A stretch of DNA of 64,000 nt from Clostridiales bacterium (GTDB taxonomy: Bacteria > Bacillota > Clostridia > Oscillospirales > CAG-272): positions 124,001 to 188,000 of the forward strand of contig JAAVZO010000032.1 of NCBI GenBank assembly GCA_022791685.1. Reading direction: 5' to 3'. The position numbers and the translations under genes were made by a program. Under the pieces are notes generated by a model. The model was not told the DNA's origin. It worked only from the letters and a program-made list of their open reading frames with translations, and ran no database searches. This document shows, one piece after another, positions 18,627 through 28,217 of this stretch (within the stretch, counting starts at the first letter, position 1; every line of letters starts with the position of its first letter).

Positions 18627-21600
18627 TTATTCTCCAGCCTTCATCGACTCGACCATATCGATATCTCTGAGCTTTTTGGCCATAAACAGGCAAACAAGCG
18701 CTGAGAATATCAATGTTATTACTGCGGATATGATATAGCTTTGTGCGTATATTGCTCGTCCGAACATAACTGAATCTACTTCAGCGGTCAGTATTACAAA
18801 GCGGTGCAGGAATATTCCGAGTACAAGTCCAACGGCTGTTCCAATTGCACTCAATGCCGCAGTCTCACGGTATACATACGCTGCTACCTCGCCGTCATAG
18901 AAGCCAAGCACTTTTATCGTTGCGAGCTCCTTTTCGCGCTCAGCGATGTTGATATTTGTGAGATTGTATAGGACCACAAACACGAGTAGTCCGGCACAGA
19001 TTATCAGAACAATGACGATATAATCGATCTTGCCAAGCATATTATCGAATGATTCTGACATTGAAGTTGTGAATGACACTGAGCTTACGCTATCCAGTGA
19101 AAGGAGATATGTTGCTTCTGCGTCCTCTCCTGCTGCTCCGTCAGCATTTGATTTTACATAGAGATTGTTGAAATCAAGCTCGCTGTCGTATTTCGACGTG
19201 TACATATCCTGAGATAGATATACATAGCTCATAACATAGTTTTCGGTTATTCCGGTCACTGTGAATATGGCAGTCTCGCCATTTGCGTTTTCAAGTTCGA
19301 CACTGTCTCCAACTGAGGCTTTGATTATTGAAGCCATTTTTTCACTCAGTATTACTGAGCTTTCATTGAATTCGAGTGCTTTTTTGCCTTTTCGATTTCG
19401 AAGCAGCATGAAGTCGGTGAAATTATCAGGATTTTCTGGTATTGTCAGATATACATTTACGGACTCGCCATTTGCACGTATCTCACCGTATTCCGAGTGA
19501 ACTGCTGTGAAACCTGATACTTTATCTGAATTGAGATATTCGTCAAGTGTAGTGATATCGTCACTCGAATCTGATTTTACAATGCTGAGATTATATTGCA
19601 TAAGCTCATTGTACTGCTTATTTACAATATCTCCGATAGAGTCGCGCAAACCGAATCCAGTTACCAGCAATGCGGTACAACCAGCAATTCCTATAACGGT
19701 CATAAAGAAACGCTTCTTGTATCTGAACAGGTTACGAACAGTCACCTTCTGATTGAAGCTGAGATGTTTCCAAATAGGCGTAACTCGCTCGAGAAGTACA
19801 CGCTTTCCAGCTTTTGGTGCACGTGGAAGCAGCAGAGTTGCAGGTTTTTCTGATAATATATGAGCACCTGCCCACAATGTTGCTGCCAGTGTGCAGGCTA
19901 TAGCAACTGCCGCAGACATCAGAGCAATTTCGGGAATGAAGCTGATTTGCAGCGGCGGGAAGGTGTACATGATTTTGTACGCATTCCAGATTATCATCGG
20001 GAACAGGTAGAGTCCTATTGCAAGTCCGACTCCGCTTCCGAGCAATCCGGATAAACCGGCGTAGATAATATATTTCGACATTATCGCACCACGTGAGTAT
20101 CCGAGCGCTTTCAGGATACCTATCTGTGTCCGCTCTTCTTCGATCATTCTCGTCATGGTCGTAAGCGCTACGAGCGCAGCAACGAGGAAGAAGAATAGCG
20201 GGAATATCTTAGCGATTGCGGCAATTTTGTCGGCGTTTGAATCAAAGCTTACATAGCCTACAGTAGAATTTCGGTCGAGCACGTACCATTCGGGGGCTTT
20301 GAGTTTTTTGATCTCTTCGCGTGCGTCGGCAAGCTCCTTTTCAGCTTTGGCGAATTCCTCATCAGCCTCGGCCCTACTTTTATTGTACTCATCGCGTCCA
20401 TCTGCGAGCTCATTTCTTCCGTCGATCAGCTTTTGTTTTGCTTCATCAATTTCTTTTTGTGCGTCTTCGAGCTGACGTTCACCATCAAGCAGAGCTGATT
20501 CATTTTCGGCTATTTCAGCTTCAGCAGCAGTAAGCTGACGGCGTGCAGCTTCAAGCTCAGCTTCGGATGTGCGCAGTACCTCATACTGTCGATCAAGCTC
20601 TGCACGTGAAGTGTCAATTTGAGCCAGTGAATCGTTGATTTGCGCTAATGCAGCTTCAAGCTGTATTTTTATAGTTTCAAGTTGTTGTGTATAACCAGCA
20701 TTTATTTCAGCAATCTGGTCCTCGATTTGCTTTTTCTGTTCATTCAGCTGTTCCTGTGTCATGTTTAGCTGGCTTAATGCAGAATCAAGCTGACTGCGTC
20801 CAGCGTCGATCTCAGCCTGTCCGTCGGCGATAGTTTGACGATTGCGATCGATTTCAGCTTTTCCATCCGCAATAGCCTTTCTTCCGTCCTCAATTTCGTT
20901 TTGACGGCGTTCGATTTCCTCTTGCGCTTTTTCGAGCTCCTTTTCCCCATCCTCGAGCTCACGTTCCGCGTCGATTAGTTTCTGATTCGCTTCATCCAAT
21001 TCGCGTTCTGCGTCAGCTCGCTTTTCATTATATTCACGCTCTGCATCTTCAAGTTCAGATTCAGCGTCAGTACGGATCTCGTCAATGCGTGCTGACGAAC
21101 GTACTTCAGCTACATTTTCGAGAGATGCGGTCACTCGCTCGACGAGCTCGTCGTATTTTTTTGAATATGTGTCAAGCTCTTTGGCACCTTTTGCTGTTAT
21201 GAACAAGTCCGTGTATACGTCGAGTTTATATAGCTCCTCGCTTGCATATACCATAACTCCGACACGTCCGTTGCCTTTGGTTGAATTCTCGCGCTCGATA
21301 GACATATACAGCGGATTTATCACGATTCCGACGACAGTAAGCTCGGTCTCGGTATATGTTTCGGAAATATCCTCACCCGTATCTCCGATGATCGTGATTT
21401 TTTCACCAAGCTTGAGATGTGAGAACATACCATTGCCCTGTTCAGCCACAATTTCGTTTGCATTTTCCGGATACCGTCCTTCGACAAGCTTCATCTTTCC
21501 TATATCGAGATTATCGAAATCTAATCCGTAAATACGTGCAACGAGTGCGTCGTCAGATACCGTAACGAGTGTGTCAACGTTATAATGCGGCATTACGGTA

Positions 21601-21848
21601 TTTATTCCATCGACCGCTTTCACCGCTTCAATGTCATCATCATTGAATCCATACGTAGATTTTACGAATATATCCATCATATCATATTCGTCGTAGTAGT
21701 TATCAATTGTACGGCGCATATCGGGTGTGGTCGACAGTAGACCGGCGAGAAATCCTACGCCGAGTGCCGTTATTGCAAATATCGCAACAAATCGGCTGAA
21801 TGTGCCTTTTATCGAGCGTACAATACTTTTTGCATACGTTTTTTTCAT
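18627..21848 (-). CDS. FtsX/MacB-type ABC permease with long coiled-coil domain
   Basis: The product has about 1073 residues. One N-terminal helix (FSRFVAIFAITALGVGFLAG) precedes an extracytoplasmic part, then about 290 residues of heptad-rich, Ala/Glu/Lys/Gln-rich coiled coil, roughly residues 255-540. A three-helix FtsX domain follows (FPLFFFLVAALVALTTMTRM, EERTQIGILKALGY), then a second periplasm-type domain and a C-terminal FtsX domain (EREKELATIKVLGFY). This layout is known in Firmicutes permeases paired with LolD-type ATPases. ATG 21848 is preferred, with GGTGA 6 nt upstream; the frame extends to 21893 but overlaps the ATPase gene. The substrate is unknown; an envelope lipid, peptide or cell-wall-remodelling role is possible. 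Confidence 0.85.
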   Translation of the reverse strand: MKKTYAKSIVRSIKGTFSRFVAIFAITALGVGFLAGLLSTTPDMRRTIDNYYDEYDMMDIFVKSTYGFNDDDIEAVKAVDGINTVMPHYNVDTLVTVSDDALVARIYGLDFDNLDIGKMKLVEGRYPENANEIVAEQGNGMFSHLKLGEKITIIGDTGEDISETYTETELTVVGIVINPLYMSIERENSTKGNGRVGVMVYASEELYKLDVYTDLFITAKGAKELDTYSKKYDELVERVTASLENVAEVRSSARIDEIRTDAESELEDAEREYNEKRADAERELDEANQKLIDAERELEDGEKELEKAQEEIERRQNEIEDGRKAIADGKAEIDRNRQTIADGQAEIDAGRSQLDSALSQLNMTQEQLNEQKKQIEDQIAEINAGYTQQLETIKIQLEAALAQINDSLAQIDTSRAELDRQYEVLRTSEAELEAARRQLTAAEAEIAENESALLDGERQLEDAQKEIDEAKQKLIDGRNELADGRDEYNKSRAEADEEFAKAEKELADAREEIKKLKAPEWYVLDRNSTVGYVSFDSNADKIAAIAKIFPLFFFLVAALVALTTMTRMIEEERTQIGILKALGYSRGAIMSKYIIYAGLSGLLGSGVGLAIGLYLFPMIIWNAYKIMYTFPPLQISFIPEIALMSAAVAIACTLAATLWAGAHILSEKPATLLLPRAPKAGKRVLLERVTPIWKHLSFNQKVTVRNLFRYKKRFFMTVIGIAGCTALLVTGFGLRDSIGDIVNKQYNELMQYNLSIVKSDSSDDITTLDEYLNSDKVSGFTAVHSEYGEIRANGESVNVYLTIPENPDNFTDFMLLRNRKGKKALEFNESSVILSEKMASIIKASVGDSVELENANGETAIFTVTGITENYVMSYVYLSQDMYTSKYDSELDFNNLYVKSNADGAAGEDAEATYLLSLDSVSSVSFTTSMSESFDNMLGKIDYIVIVLIICAGLLVFVVLYNLTNINIAEREKELATIKVLGFYDGEVAAYVYRETAALSAIGTAVGLVLGIFLHRFVILTAEVDSVMFGRAIYAQSYIISAVITLIFSALVCLFMAKKLRDIDMVESMKAGE

Positions 21849-21855
21849 TGTGACT

Positions 21856-22560
21856 TCACCATTCGATATCTTCTGCCGGAGTCGGATCTTCATTTATCTC
21901 TACTGATTGAACTCCGCCATTTTTGATGTGAATAACGCGGTCAGCCATTTTGCAGAGTGCGCTGTTGTGCGTTATAACGATTACAGTCTTTTCAGACGAG
22001 CGACAGGTGTCCCATAACAGCTTCAATATCGCTTTTCCGGTGTTGTAGTCGAGTGCTCCGGTCGGTTCGTCACAGAGAAGTATCTGCGGATTCTTTGCAA
22101 GTGCGCGGGCGATAGAAACTCGCTGCTGCTCACCTCCGGAAAGCTGAGCAGGGAAGTTGTTCATTCGATCTGAAAGCCCGACTTTACGAAGCGTTTCAGC
22201 AGCGTCGAGCGGATTTTTGCAAAGCTCAGCGGCAATTTCGACATTTTCAAGTGCAGTCAGATTTTGTACGAGGTTATAGAACTGAAATACAAATCCGACA
22301 TCTAAACGGCGGTATTCAGTCAGCTGGCGTTTGTTGAAGCCGCTTATCTGACGGTCTCCGAGTCGGATAATGCCTTCATCACAGCCATCCATTCCTCCAA
22401 GCATATTAAGAATGGTAGTTTTACCAGCGCCACTCGGTCCAACAATGACGACAAATTCGCCCTCTGCGATATCGAAGCTGACGTGGTCAGCCGCTATTAT
22501 TGTACGGTCATTGTAATATTTGCACACGTTTTCAAAGTGTACGAATTCTGGATTTTTCAT
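21856..22560 (-). CDS. LolD/MacB-type ABC ATPase
   Basis: This 234-residue ATPase has Walker [15 protein letters not shown], the signature [16 protein letters not shown], Walker [13 protein letters not shown] and switch histidine VITHN. The LGG(M)D insertion and small size are typical of ATPases that power MacB/FtsX permeases. It ends 7 nt before the permease start, so the two form one unit. The upstream region (22561-22858) carries a 90-bp palindromic repeat. Confidence 0.93.
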   Translation of the reverse strand: MKNPEFVHFENVCKYYNDRTIIAADHVSFDIAEGEFVVIVGPSGAGKTTILNMLGGMDGCDEGIIRLGDRQISGFNKRQLTEYRRLDVGFVFQFYNLVQNLTALENVEIAAELCKNPLDAAETLRKVGLSDRMNNFPAQLSGGEQQRVSIARALAKNPQILLCDEPTGALDYNTGKAILKLLWDTCRSSEKTVIVITHNSALCKMADRVIHIKNGGVQSVEINEDPTPAEDIEW

Positions 22561-22638
22561 TATACTAATTCCTTTCGTTTAGCTGACGTCAGAGTTGATA
22601 TACTTGATTGACCGTCAATATTTTTTGATTAAAGTAAT

Positions 22639-22728
22639 AGACTTGTTCTATAACCTAACCTCAGCTTTTAAAATTTCTGATAAAATCAGCATTTTTAAAA
22701 TTTAATAGGTAGGTTATTGAACACGTCT
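22639..22728. repeat. 90-bp palindromic MITE-like element, copy A
   Basis: The ends are inverted repeats: AGACTTGTTCTATAACCTA at the left and the complement of AGACGTGTTCAATAACCTA at the right. The centre is also self-complementary (CTGATAAAATCAG). A second element of exactly 90 bp with the same ends lies at 60288-60377. It is consistent with a non-autonomous transposon (MITE) or a mobile hairpin. No transposase gene is in the window. The rest of the 300-bp gap 22561-22858 shows only AT-rich sequence and the terminator at 22811. Confidence 0.7.
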
Positions 22729-22810
22729 GATATAGATTATATCAGATTGATATTGCTGTTTTGTATTACTAATGTTAATGTATAGTTAAAATAGAGTTCC
22801 CTAAACAATA

Positions 22811-22850
22811 GAAAAATACCGCCTGCTGTTAAATTACCAGTAAGCGGTAT
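22811..22850 (-). terminator. Terminator after the ABC exporter operon
   Basis: ATACCGC/GCGGTAT outer stem (22816-22822 with 22844-22850), with further internal pairing, followed on the minus strand by five T, 9 nt after the stop. Confidence 0.8.
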
Positions 22851-22858
22851 TAGGATCA

Positions 22859-24742
22859 TCATGCCTGTATTCGTTCTTTTTCGCTTTGCAGCATATACAA
22901 TCGGTAGTATCTGCCGCGGCGTTCAAGCAGCTCAGAGTGATTGCCCTGCTCGACTATCTCTCCGTGCGATAATACAATAATATTGTCTGCATTTCGTATT
23001 GTCGAAAGTCGGTGTGCGACTATCAGCATAGTTCCGATATTCATAAGCTTTTCAAGCGAATCCTGTATAAGGATTTCGGTCTCAGTATCAATATTTGCCG
23101 TTGCCTCGTCAAGTATCATGACCTCAGGCTTGTGAATTATCGTGCGTGCAAATGATAATAGTTGACGTTGACCAGCTGAGAAGTTGCTTCCGCGTTCGCG
23201 GACCTCTTCGTCGAGCCCGTATGTCAGTCGGCTGATGAATTTGTCTGCATTGACATAGCGGCAGACCTCCATCACTTCATCATCTGAAACGCCTTCGAGG
23301 TTAAGCAGTATATTTCCGCGAATCGTGTCAGAAAATAGAAATACATCCTGCAGCATTTGCCCGAAATGCTTTCTCAGTGACGATATTTTTATATTCCGGA
23401 TATTGATTCCGTCGATTAGTATCTCGCCTTTCTGTATGTCGTAGTTGCGGCAGATAAGCGACAAAATCGTAGTCTTTCCTGAACCGGTCGAGCCGACAAA
23501 TGCTACGGTCTCATTTGCTTTGACGCTGAACGATACGTCCTTTAGTACCCACTCATCAGGTACATATGAAAACCATACGTGTTTAAATTCGATATTGCCC
23601 TCGACGTGTTCGAGCTCGATAGCGTCGGGTGAGTCTACGACCTGTGGCTGGAGATTGAATACGGTGAATACCTTTTCAGCTGACGCAAATGCTGCCTGAA
23701 GCATATTGAATTGTTCGGCAAGGTTCTGTATCGGGTTGAAGAATTTCGATATATACATATAGAACGTAACAACTGTTCCGCTGTCTATCACCTGTCCAAG
23801 CAGCTGAGTATTCTTTATGTATCCGCGACCGCCGAGGTACAGCAGGCATAATACAGAAGAAATGTACAGCATATACACCACCGGTCGGAATACAGCGAAC
23901 GTGTATATCTGCTGCATGATCGAGTGCCCGAGGGCTTCATTCTTTTTATCGAATTCTTGCTTTTTCTTCTCTTCACGATTGAATATTTGGATTATCTTCA
24001 TACCTGATAAATTCTCTGAAAGAAATGTATTGATGTCGGTGTAGCCGTCAGTCACCTTGCGGCGGACGCGACGGGATATCTTCTGGAATATTACCGTAAA
24101 CAGCACGATAAATGGAACAAAGCAGAGGACCATCAGTGTCAGTGCATAATTGATACATAGCATTGCAGTAAGGATGCCGAGGATGATGAATACGTTTTTC
24201 ACGAGATTTACAAGAATATTTGTAAACATCATTGATATCGAGTTCATATCGTTTGTTACGCGCGTCACCAGTTTTCCTACTGGAATATTATTTAGCTGCG
24301 CATGTGATAGCCCTTCGATGTGCTTGAATAGATCTTCACGGATAGCTGAAATTATCTTCTGACCGGTTTTCTGCAATACTATTGCCTGTATGTAGGTGCA
24401 GATGAGCGATACTAAAAGTATACATACATACGCTCCTACACGTATAAACAGCGATTTCATCGGGAAGTCATGAGTAATTAACTTTTCGATGTCGCCAATT
24501 ATCATCGGAGAAATGATGTCATATGCAATCGAAAAGAGCATGACAAGTGCGACAATAATGTAGCTTTTGCCATATGGCTTTGCGTACTCAAATAGACGGC
24601 GCAGGATGTCAGAGTCCTTCATATTTCGGTCATAGCTCGAGGTCTCTTTGATACTCTTCACATAAAAATATGCGATAATAAAGATAAGCGAAAATACGCC
24701 GATCGTCGCACCAACGCAGATTAGCGGAAAAAATTCTCTCAT
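22859..24742 (-). CDS. ABC exporter half-transporter, second subunit
   Basis: The product has about 627 residues: six membrane helices in the first 340 residues, then an ATPase domain with Walker A GSTGSGKTTIL, signature NFSAGQRQLLSFARTI and Walker B VMILDEATANID. The catalytic glutamate (DEA) is present. It forms a pair with the upstream subunit (24745-26520), as in heterodimeric multidrug or peptide exporters of Firmicutes. ATG 24742 is preferred over TTG 24751 because GGAG would be too close to the latter; the gene then starts right after the upstream stop. The substrate is unknown. Confidence 0.92.
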   Translation of the reverse strand: MREFFPLICVGATIGVFSLIFIIAYFYVKSIKETSSYDRNMKDSDILRRLFEYAKPYGKSYIIVALVMLFSIAYDIISPMIIGDIEKLITHDFPMKSLFIRVGAYVCILLVSLICTYIQAIVLQKTGQKIISAIREDLFKHIEGLSHAQLNNIPVGKLVTRVTNDMNSISMMFTNILVNLVKNVFIILGILTAMLCINYALTLMVLCFVPFIVLFTVIFQKISRRVRRKVTDGYTDINTFLSENLSGMKIIQIFNREEKKKQEFDKKNEALGHSIMQQIYTFAVFRPVVYMLYISSVLCLLYLGGRGYIKNTQLLGQVIDSGTVVTFYMYISKFFNPIQNLAEQFNMLQAAFASAEKVFTVFNLQPQVVDSPDAIELEHVEGNIEFKHVWFSYVPDEWVLKDVSFSVKANETVAFVGSTGSGKTTILSLICRNYDIQKGEILIDGINIRNIKISSLRKHFGQMLQDVFLFSDTIRGNILLNLEGVSDDEVMEVCRYVNADKFISRLTYGLDEEVRERGSNFSAGQRQLLSFARTIIHKPEVMILDEATANIDTETEILIQDSLEKLMNIGTMLIVAHRLSTIRNADNIIVLSHGEIVEQGNHSELLERRGRYYRLYMLQSEKERIQA

Positions 24743-24744
24743 GA

Positions 24745-26520
24745 TCAGCAAGCACTCCTTTCATCGTCGATTCGCTGCAATTCTACCATTGAGCGATAGT
24801 CTTCGCAGCGTTCAAGAAGTTCAGCGTGTGTTCCGAAGTCGATAACGCAGCCGTCGTCGAGAAGCAGTATTTTATCCATTTGTTCGACTGTTGAAATGCG
24901 GTGGGCTATCAAAAGTGTAGTCTTACCTTTACGATTTTTCTTTAGGTTATCAAGAATTGCTCTCTCTGTCTTGGTGTCAACTGCCGATACAGAGTCGTCC
25001 ATTATAAGTATTGCCGCATCCTTCATAAGCGCACGCGCGATAGAAATGCGCTGCTTCTGACCTCCTGAGACAGTAACTCCTCGCTCGCCGAGCACGGTTT
25101 CGTAATTGCTGCCGAAGCCCATGATGTTGTCATGCACATCAGCAAGCCGCGCGGCATTTTCGACAAGCTCATATTCGGTGCTTTCAGATGCGAAGGCGAT
25201 ATTATTGGCGATAGTGTCACTGAATAGAAAGTTATCCTGCGGCACATATGCAGCATTATCGCGTACCCGTTTCAGCGGCAGTGAGTTTATGTCATGCCCG
25301 TCGATAAAAATAGTACCGTCCGGGACATTGTACGTATGCAGCAATAGGTCGACCAGCGTAGTTTTTCCTGAACCGGTTTTACCTATAATACCGATATTTT
25401 CACCGGATTTTACCTTAAATGACACGTCCTTCAGCACGTCAAACTCTCCGTCGGGATAGCGGAAGGTGAGCGAGCGGAATTCTATGTCTCCGCTTAATTC
25501 TTCAACGTCACGAACATTGTCGCGGTCTGCAACATCCGGCTTTGTATCGAGCAGCTCGGATATACGGTTGAGCGACGCTTTTCCGCGCGAGCTCATTTCA
25601 ATAAGCTGAGATATCGCCATAATAGGCCATACGATCGAATTGAAGTAGCCAATGAATTCGACCAGTTCGCCGGCATTGAATTTTCCAATATGTGCGAGAT
25701 ATCCGCCATAGCCGAGTATTACACAGATTACCGACTCGACGAACAGCGTTACAAATATATTTAATAGTGTCGATATGCGGGTATATTCAACATTTGCGTC
25801 CTCATTCTCGCGGTTGAGACGCTTGAATCGCATAAGCTCGACGGTTTCTTTTACAAAGGCTTTGATTACAGCTATGCCAGAGAAGCGTTCTTGTGCAAAG
25901 TCTGAAAGACGAGAATATGCTTCCTGCCGCACTTCCCACTTTTTGGTCATAGTCGTTCCTACTATAGTTCCTACAATAAGCAGAAATACCATTGGTATCA
26001 TTGAGAGCAGTGTTAGAAATGGATTCATCCTCCACATCTTGAACAGTGCGAGTGCGCCGAGCATAAGTGCGTCGAAGAACATCAGCATTCCTGAGCCGAA
26101 GCAGTCCTGTACTGTTGTAAGGTCGTTTGTAAACAGTGACATAAGGCTTCCGACCTTATTCTCCTGATAATACTGTTGAGACAGCTCCTTGCAGTGGTCG
26201 AACATTCGACCTCGCAGGTCAATTTCAACTTTAGTACCCGAGCCGAAGAAGCAGATACGCCAGAGAAAGCGCCCGAGTACAAGTACGAGTATTACGATTA
26301 TCATCGGCAGGCATATCCTGTCGAGCAGAAAGTCCATATTAAATGGCAGAAGCTCTCCATCGACTAATACTAAACCATAGTTGAGTCCATTTACTACCAT
26401 TCTGTAAAGCTCAGGAACTATAAGCTGGAAGTAGTCGACGAGTATTAGTGCTGCTGTTCCAATGAGCAGTGCGAATGAGTGCTTTAGATAATAACGATTT
26501 ATGTATTTACCAAACAGCAA
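24745..26520 (-). CDS. ABC exporter half-transporter, first subunit
   Basis: This 591-residue protein is a six-helix exporter fused to an ATPase: Walker A GKTGSGKTTLVDLL, signature TVSGGQKQRISIARAL, Walker B ILIMDDSVSAVDT. The residue after the Walker B Asp is Asp rather than Glu (MDDS), the usual mark of the degenerate site in a heterodimeric exporter; its partner has DEA. The start is TTG 26520 with GGAG upstream, since no ATG in frame fits. A good promoter lies at 26566-26594. It likely exports drugs, peptides or lipids. Confidence 0.92.
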   Translation of the reverse strand: MLFGKYINRYYLKHSFALLIGTAALILVDYFQLIVPELYRMVVNGLNYGLVLVDGELLPFNMDFLLDRICLPMIIVILVLVLGRFLWRICFFGSGTKVEIDLRGRMFDHCKELSQQYYQENKVGSLMSLFTNDLTTVQDCFGSGMLMFFDALMLGALALFKMWRMNPFLTLLSMIPMVFLLIVGTIVGTTMTKKWEVRQEAYSRLSDFAQERFSGIAVIKAFVKETVELMRFKRLNRENEDANVEYTRISTLLNIFVTLFVESVICVILGYGGYLAHIGKFNAGELVEFIGYFNSIVWPIMAISQLIEMSSRGKASLNRISELLDTKPDVADRDNVRDVEELSGDIEFRSLTFRYPDGEFDVLKDVSFKVKSGENIGIIGKTGSGKTTLVDLLLHTYNVPDGTIFIDGHDINSLPLKRVRDNAAYVPQDNFLFSDTIANNIAFASESTEYELVENAARLADVHDNIMGFGSNYETVLGERGVTVSGGQKQRISIARALMKDAAILIMDDSVSAVDTKTERAILDNLKKNRKGKTTLLIAHRISTVEQMDKILLLDDGCVIDFGTHAELLERCEDYRSMVELQRIDDERSAC

Positions 26521-26565
26521 TTTTACTTTTCATCTCCAATCAATATTATTTGGTCAAGTCTATTC

Positions 26566-26594
26566 AGTATACCACATATTAGAGCAAAAATCAA
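26566..26594 (-). promoter_or_regulatory. Promoter of the ABC exporter operon
   Basis: On the minus strand: TTGATT (26594-26589), a 17-bp spacer and TATACT (26571-26566). Confidence 0.65.
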
Positions 26595-26626
26595 TAGGAA
26601 GTATCAGAATTTGTGCAATTGTCCTA

Positions 26627-26655
26627 TTGTATTTTATATTTGCGTGTGATACAAT
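26627..26655 (+). promoter_or_regulatory. Promoter ahead of the structured leader and kinase gene
   Basis: TTGTAT (26627-26632), a 17-bp spacer and TACAAT (26650-26655). It is divergent from the exporter promoter and would transcribe the hairpin element that follows. Confidence 0.6.
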
Positions 26656-26674
26656 ATTATTTGAAGATAATTAC

Positions 26675-26784
26675 AACATTGCCACGATGTCCACGCCGCT
26701 AAAGCGGCGATGCCTCATATAGGCGGCGGGAGACATTTCGCATCAGTGGGGGATTCAATCCCCCACTGATGCCGTGACAAGTTG
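26675..26784 (+). other. Closed multi-hairpin element in a 5' leader
   Basis: Outer arms CAAC...CACG and CGTG...GTTG enclose three hairpins: CGCCGC/GCGGCG (26694-26709), GCCT/AGGC (26712-26724) and a perfect 13-bp stem with 7-nt loop (26740-26772). It is much richer in G and C than its flanks and ends 4 nt before the AAGGAG ribosome site. It matches no riboswitch class I know. It could be a leader RNA, a MITE, or an end fragment of an IS200/IS605-type element. There is no T run, so it is not a normal terminator. Confidence 0.55.
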
Positions 26785-26800
26785 AAAAGGAGATGATTTT

Positions 26801-27694
26801 ATGCTGTTTTGTGAGAAGATCGAAAACTGGCACGATTGGGGGAATTTGTATCAGTCAATTTCCGCATTTAAGCCGCTTATAGAGTATATACTTAAAGAGA
26901 ATTCACTGCCTATTACAGAAAGCGAGCACCTGACACCAGGAACTAATGCTGTATTTAAGGTCGGCGGATATGTTGTCAAAATATTCGCACCGTCTGAGAG
27001 TGGGTTTGACCAGACATCCGACCTTCGCACTGAGATATATACTGCAAAGCGTGCATATAGTCTTGGAGTTAATACTCCGCAGATCGTTGCGGATGGCTTT
27101 GTTGAAGACAAGTATCGGTTTGCATACATTGTTACGAAATATATATCAGGAATAGAATTCTCAAAGGCGCTGGCAGATATGTCGGACAGCGAAAAGCTCG
27201 TAGCTGCACACCGTCTGCGTGAGCTTACCGATAAGCTTAATAAGCCGTGTGAGCCGTTCAATGATATTGATTATCTTCACGACCCAGAGCGCTCGAAGCG
27301 TTGGGAATGTTATCCGGCTGAGTTTCTTGCTGAGCGTGCAGCATATATTGATGATCTTCCATCAGATGAAGTAGTGTTCGTACACGGCGACCTTTGCGGA
27401 GACAATATTATGATATCAAGCGATGGTGAGCTGTATCTTATTGACTTTGCCGACGCACTGCTTGCACCGGTCTGGTATGAGCATGCACATATCGCAGCAG
27501 AGCTGTTCGACTTCGACAAAATACTGCTGCGTGGATATTTTGGCGATTACGATAAAAATCAGCTCGCAGATATTTGCCTTAAAGGCTTGCTCATACACGA
27601 TTTCGGTGCAGATATTGTTAAGCAGCATATCTGCGATGCGGACGAGCTTCACAGTATAGATGAGCTGCGGCAGCGCATACTTGAACATATATAA
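26801..27694 (+). CDS. Aminoglycoside phosphotransferase-fold kinase
   Basis: The 297-residue protein has the APH/choline-kinase fold. VFVHGDLCGDNIMI (catalytic loop, Asp in HGD, metal Asn) near residue 190 is followed by LIDFADA (metal-binding Asp). An N-lobe lysine appears in GYVVKIFAP. Substrates in this fold include aminoglycosides, choline, homoserine and other small alcohols, and sequence alone does not decide; resistance is not implied. AAGGAG sits 9 nt before the ATG, and a structured leader precedes it. The peroxiredoxin gene follows after 20 nt. Confidence 0.83.
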   Translation: MLFCEKIENWHDWGNLYQSISAFKPLIEYILKENSLPITESEHLTPGTNAVFKVGGYVVKIFAPSESGFDQTSDLRTEIYTAKRAYSLGVNTPQIVADGFVEDKYRFAYIVTKYISGIEFSKALADMSDSEKLVAAHRLRELTDKLNKPCEPFNDIDYLHDPERSKRWECYPAEFLAERAAYIDDLPSDEVVFVHGDLCGDNIMISSDGELYLIDFADALLAPVWYEHAHIAAELFDFDKILLRGYFGDYDKNQLADICLKGLLIHDFGADIVKQHICDADELHSIDELRQRILEHI

Positions 27695-27714
27695 ATATAA
27701 AAGGAGATATAAAA

Positions 27715-28176
27715 ATGCTTGAACTTAATTCAAAAGCACCTGAATTCACGTTGAAGGACAAGGATGGCAATTCGGTCAGCCTGTCTGATTTTGCAGGAAA
27801 GAAGGTTGTACTCTACTTTTATCCGAAGGACAATACACCCGGATGTACGCGTCAGGCGTGCGCATTTGCGGCGGCGTATGAGGACTTCAAGGCGATAAAT
27901 GCAGTAGTCATCGGTATCAGCAAAGATTCGGTCGCGTCGCACGTGAAATTCGCCGATAAATACGAGCTTCCGTTTATCCTGCTCTCTGACCCAGAATTGC
28001 AAGCTATAGAAGCTTACGGTGTATGGCAGGAGAAGAAGATGTGCGGTAAGGTCGGAATGGGCGTTGTGCGTACTACATTTATTATTGATGAGAACGGCAA
28101 TATCGAGAAGATAATGCCAAAGGTAAAGCCAGATACTAACGCTGCTGAGATACTCGCATATCTTCAGGAAAAGTAA
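27715..28176 (+). CDS. bcp: Thioredoxin-dependent thiol peroxidase (Bcp family)
   Basis: The 153-residue AhpC/TSA-fold protein has YPKDNTPGCTRQACAF with the peroxidatic cysteine near residue 46. Bcp proteins reduce hydrogen peroxide and organic peroxides using thioredoxin. The usual second cysteine five residues later is also present (CTRQAC). It follows the kinase gene by 20 nt with AAAGGAGA upstream, so they are probably co-transcribed, and it ends at a strong terminator. Confidence 0.93.
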   Translation: MLELNSKAPEFTLKDKDGNSVSLSDFAGKKVVLYFYPKDNTPGCTRQACAFAAAYEDFKAINAVVIGISKDSVASHVKFADKYELPFILLSDPELQAIEAYGVWQEKKMCGKVGMGVVRTTFIIDENGNIEKIMPKVKPDTNAAEILAYLQEK

Positions 28177-28180
28177 TGAA

Positions 28181-28213
28181 AAATCGCCTGCCGCAGTTTG
28201 CGGCAGGCGATTT
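28181..28213. terminator. Bidirectional terminator between convergent genes
   Basis: A perfect 15-bp stem (AAATCGCCTGCCGCA with its complement) and a 3-nt loop lie between the bcp stop and the lipoprotein stop at 28218. Confidence 0.9.
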
Positions 28214-28217
28214 ATGA

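Noticed and set aside
26740-26772. The 13-bp GC-rich stem as an intrinsic terminator
   Set aside because: It has no T run and is enclosed by outer complementary arms just before a ribosome site.
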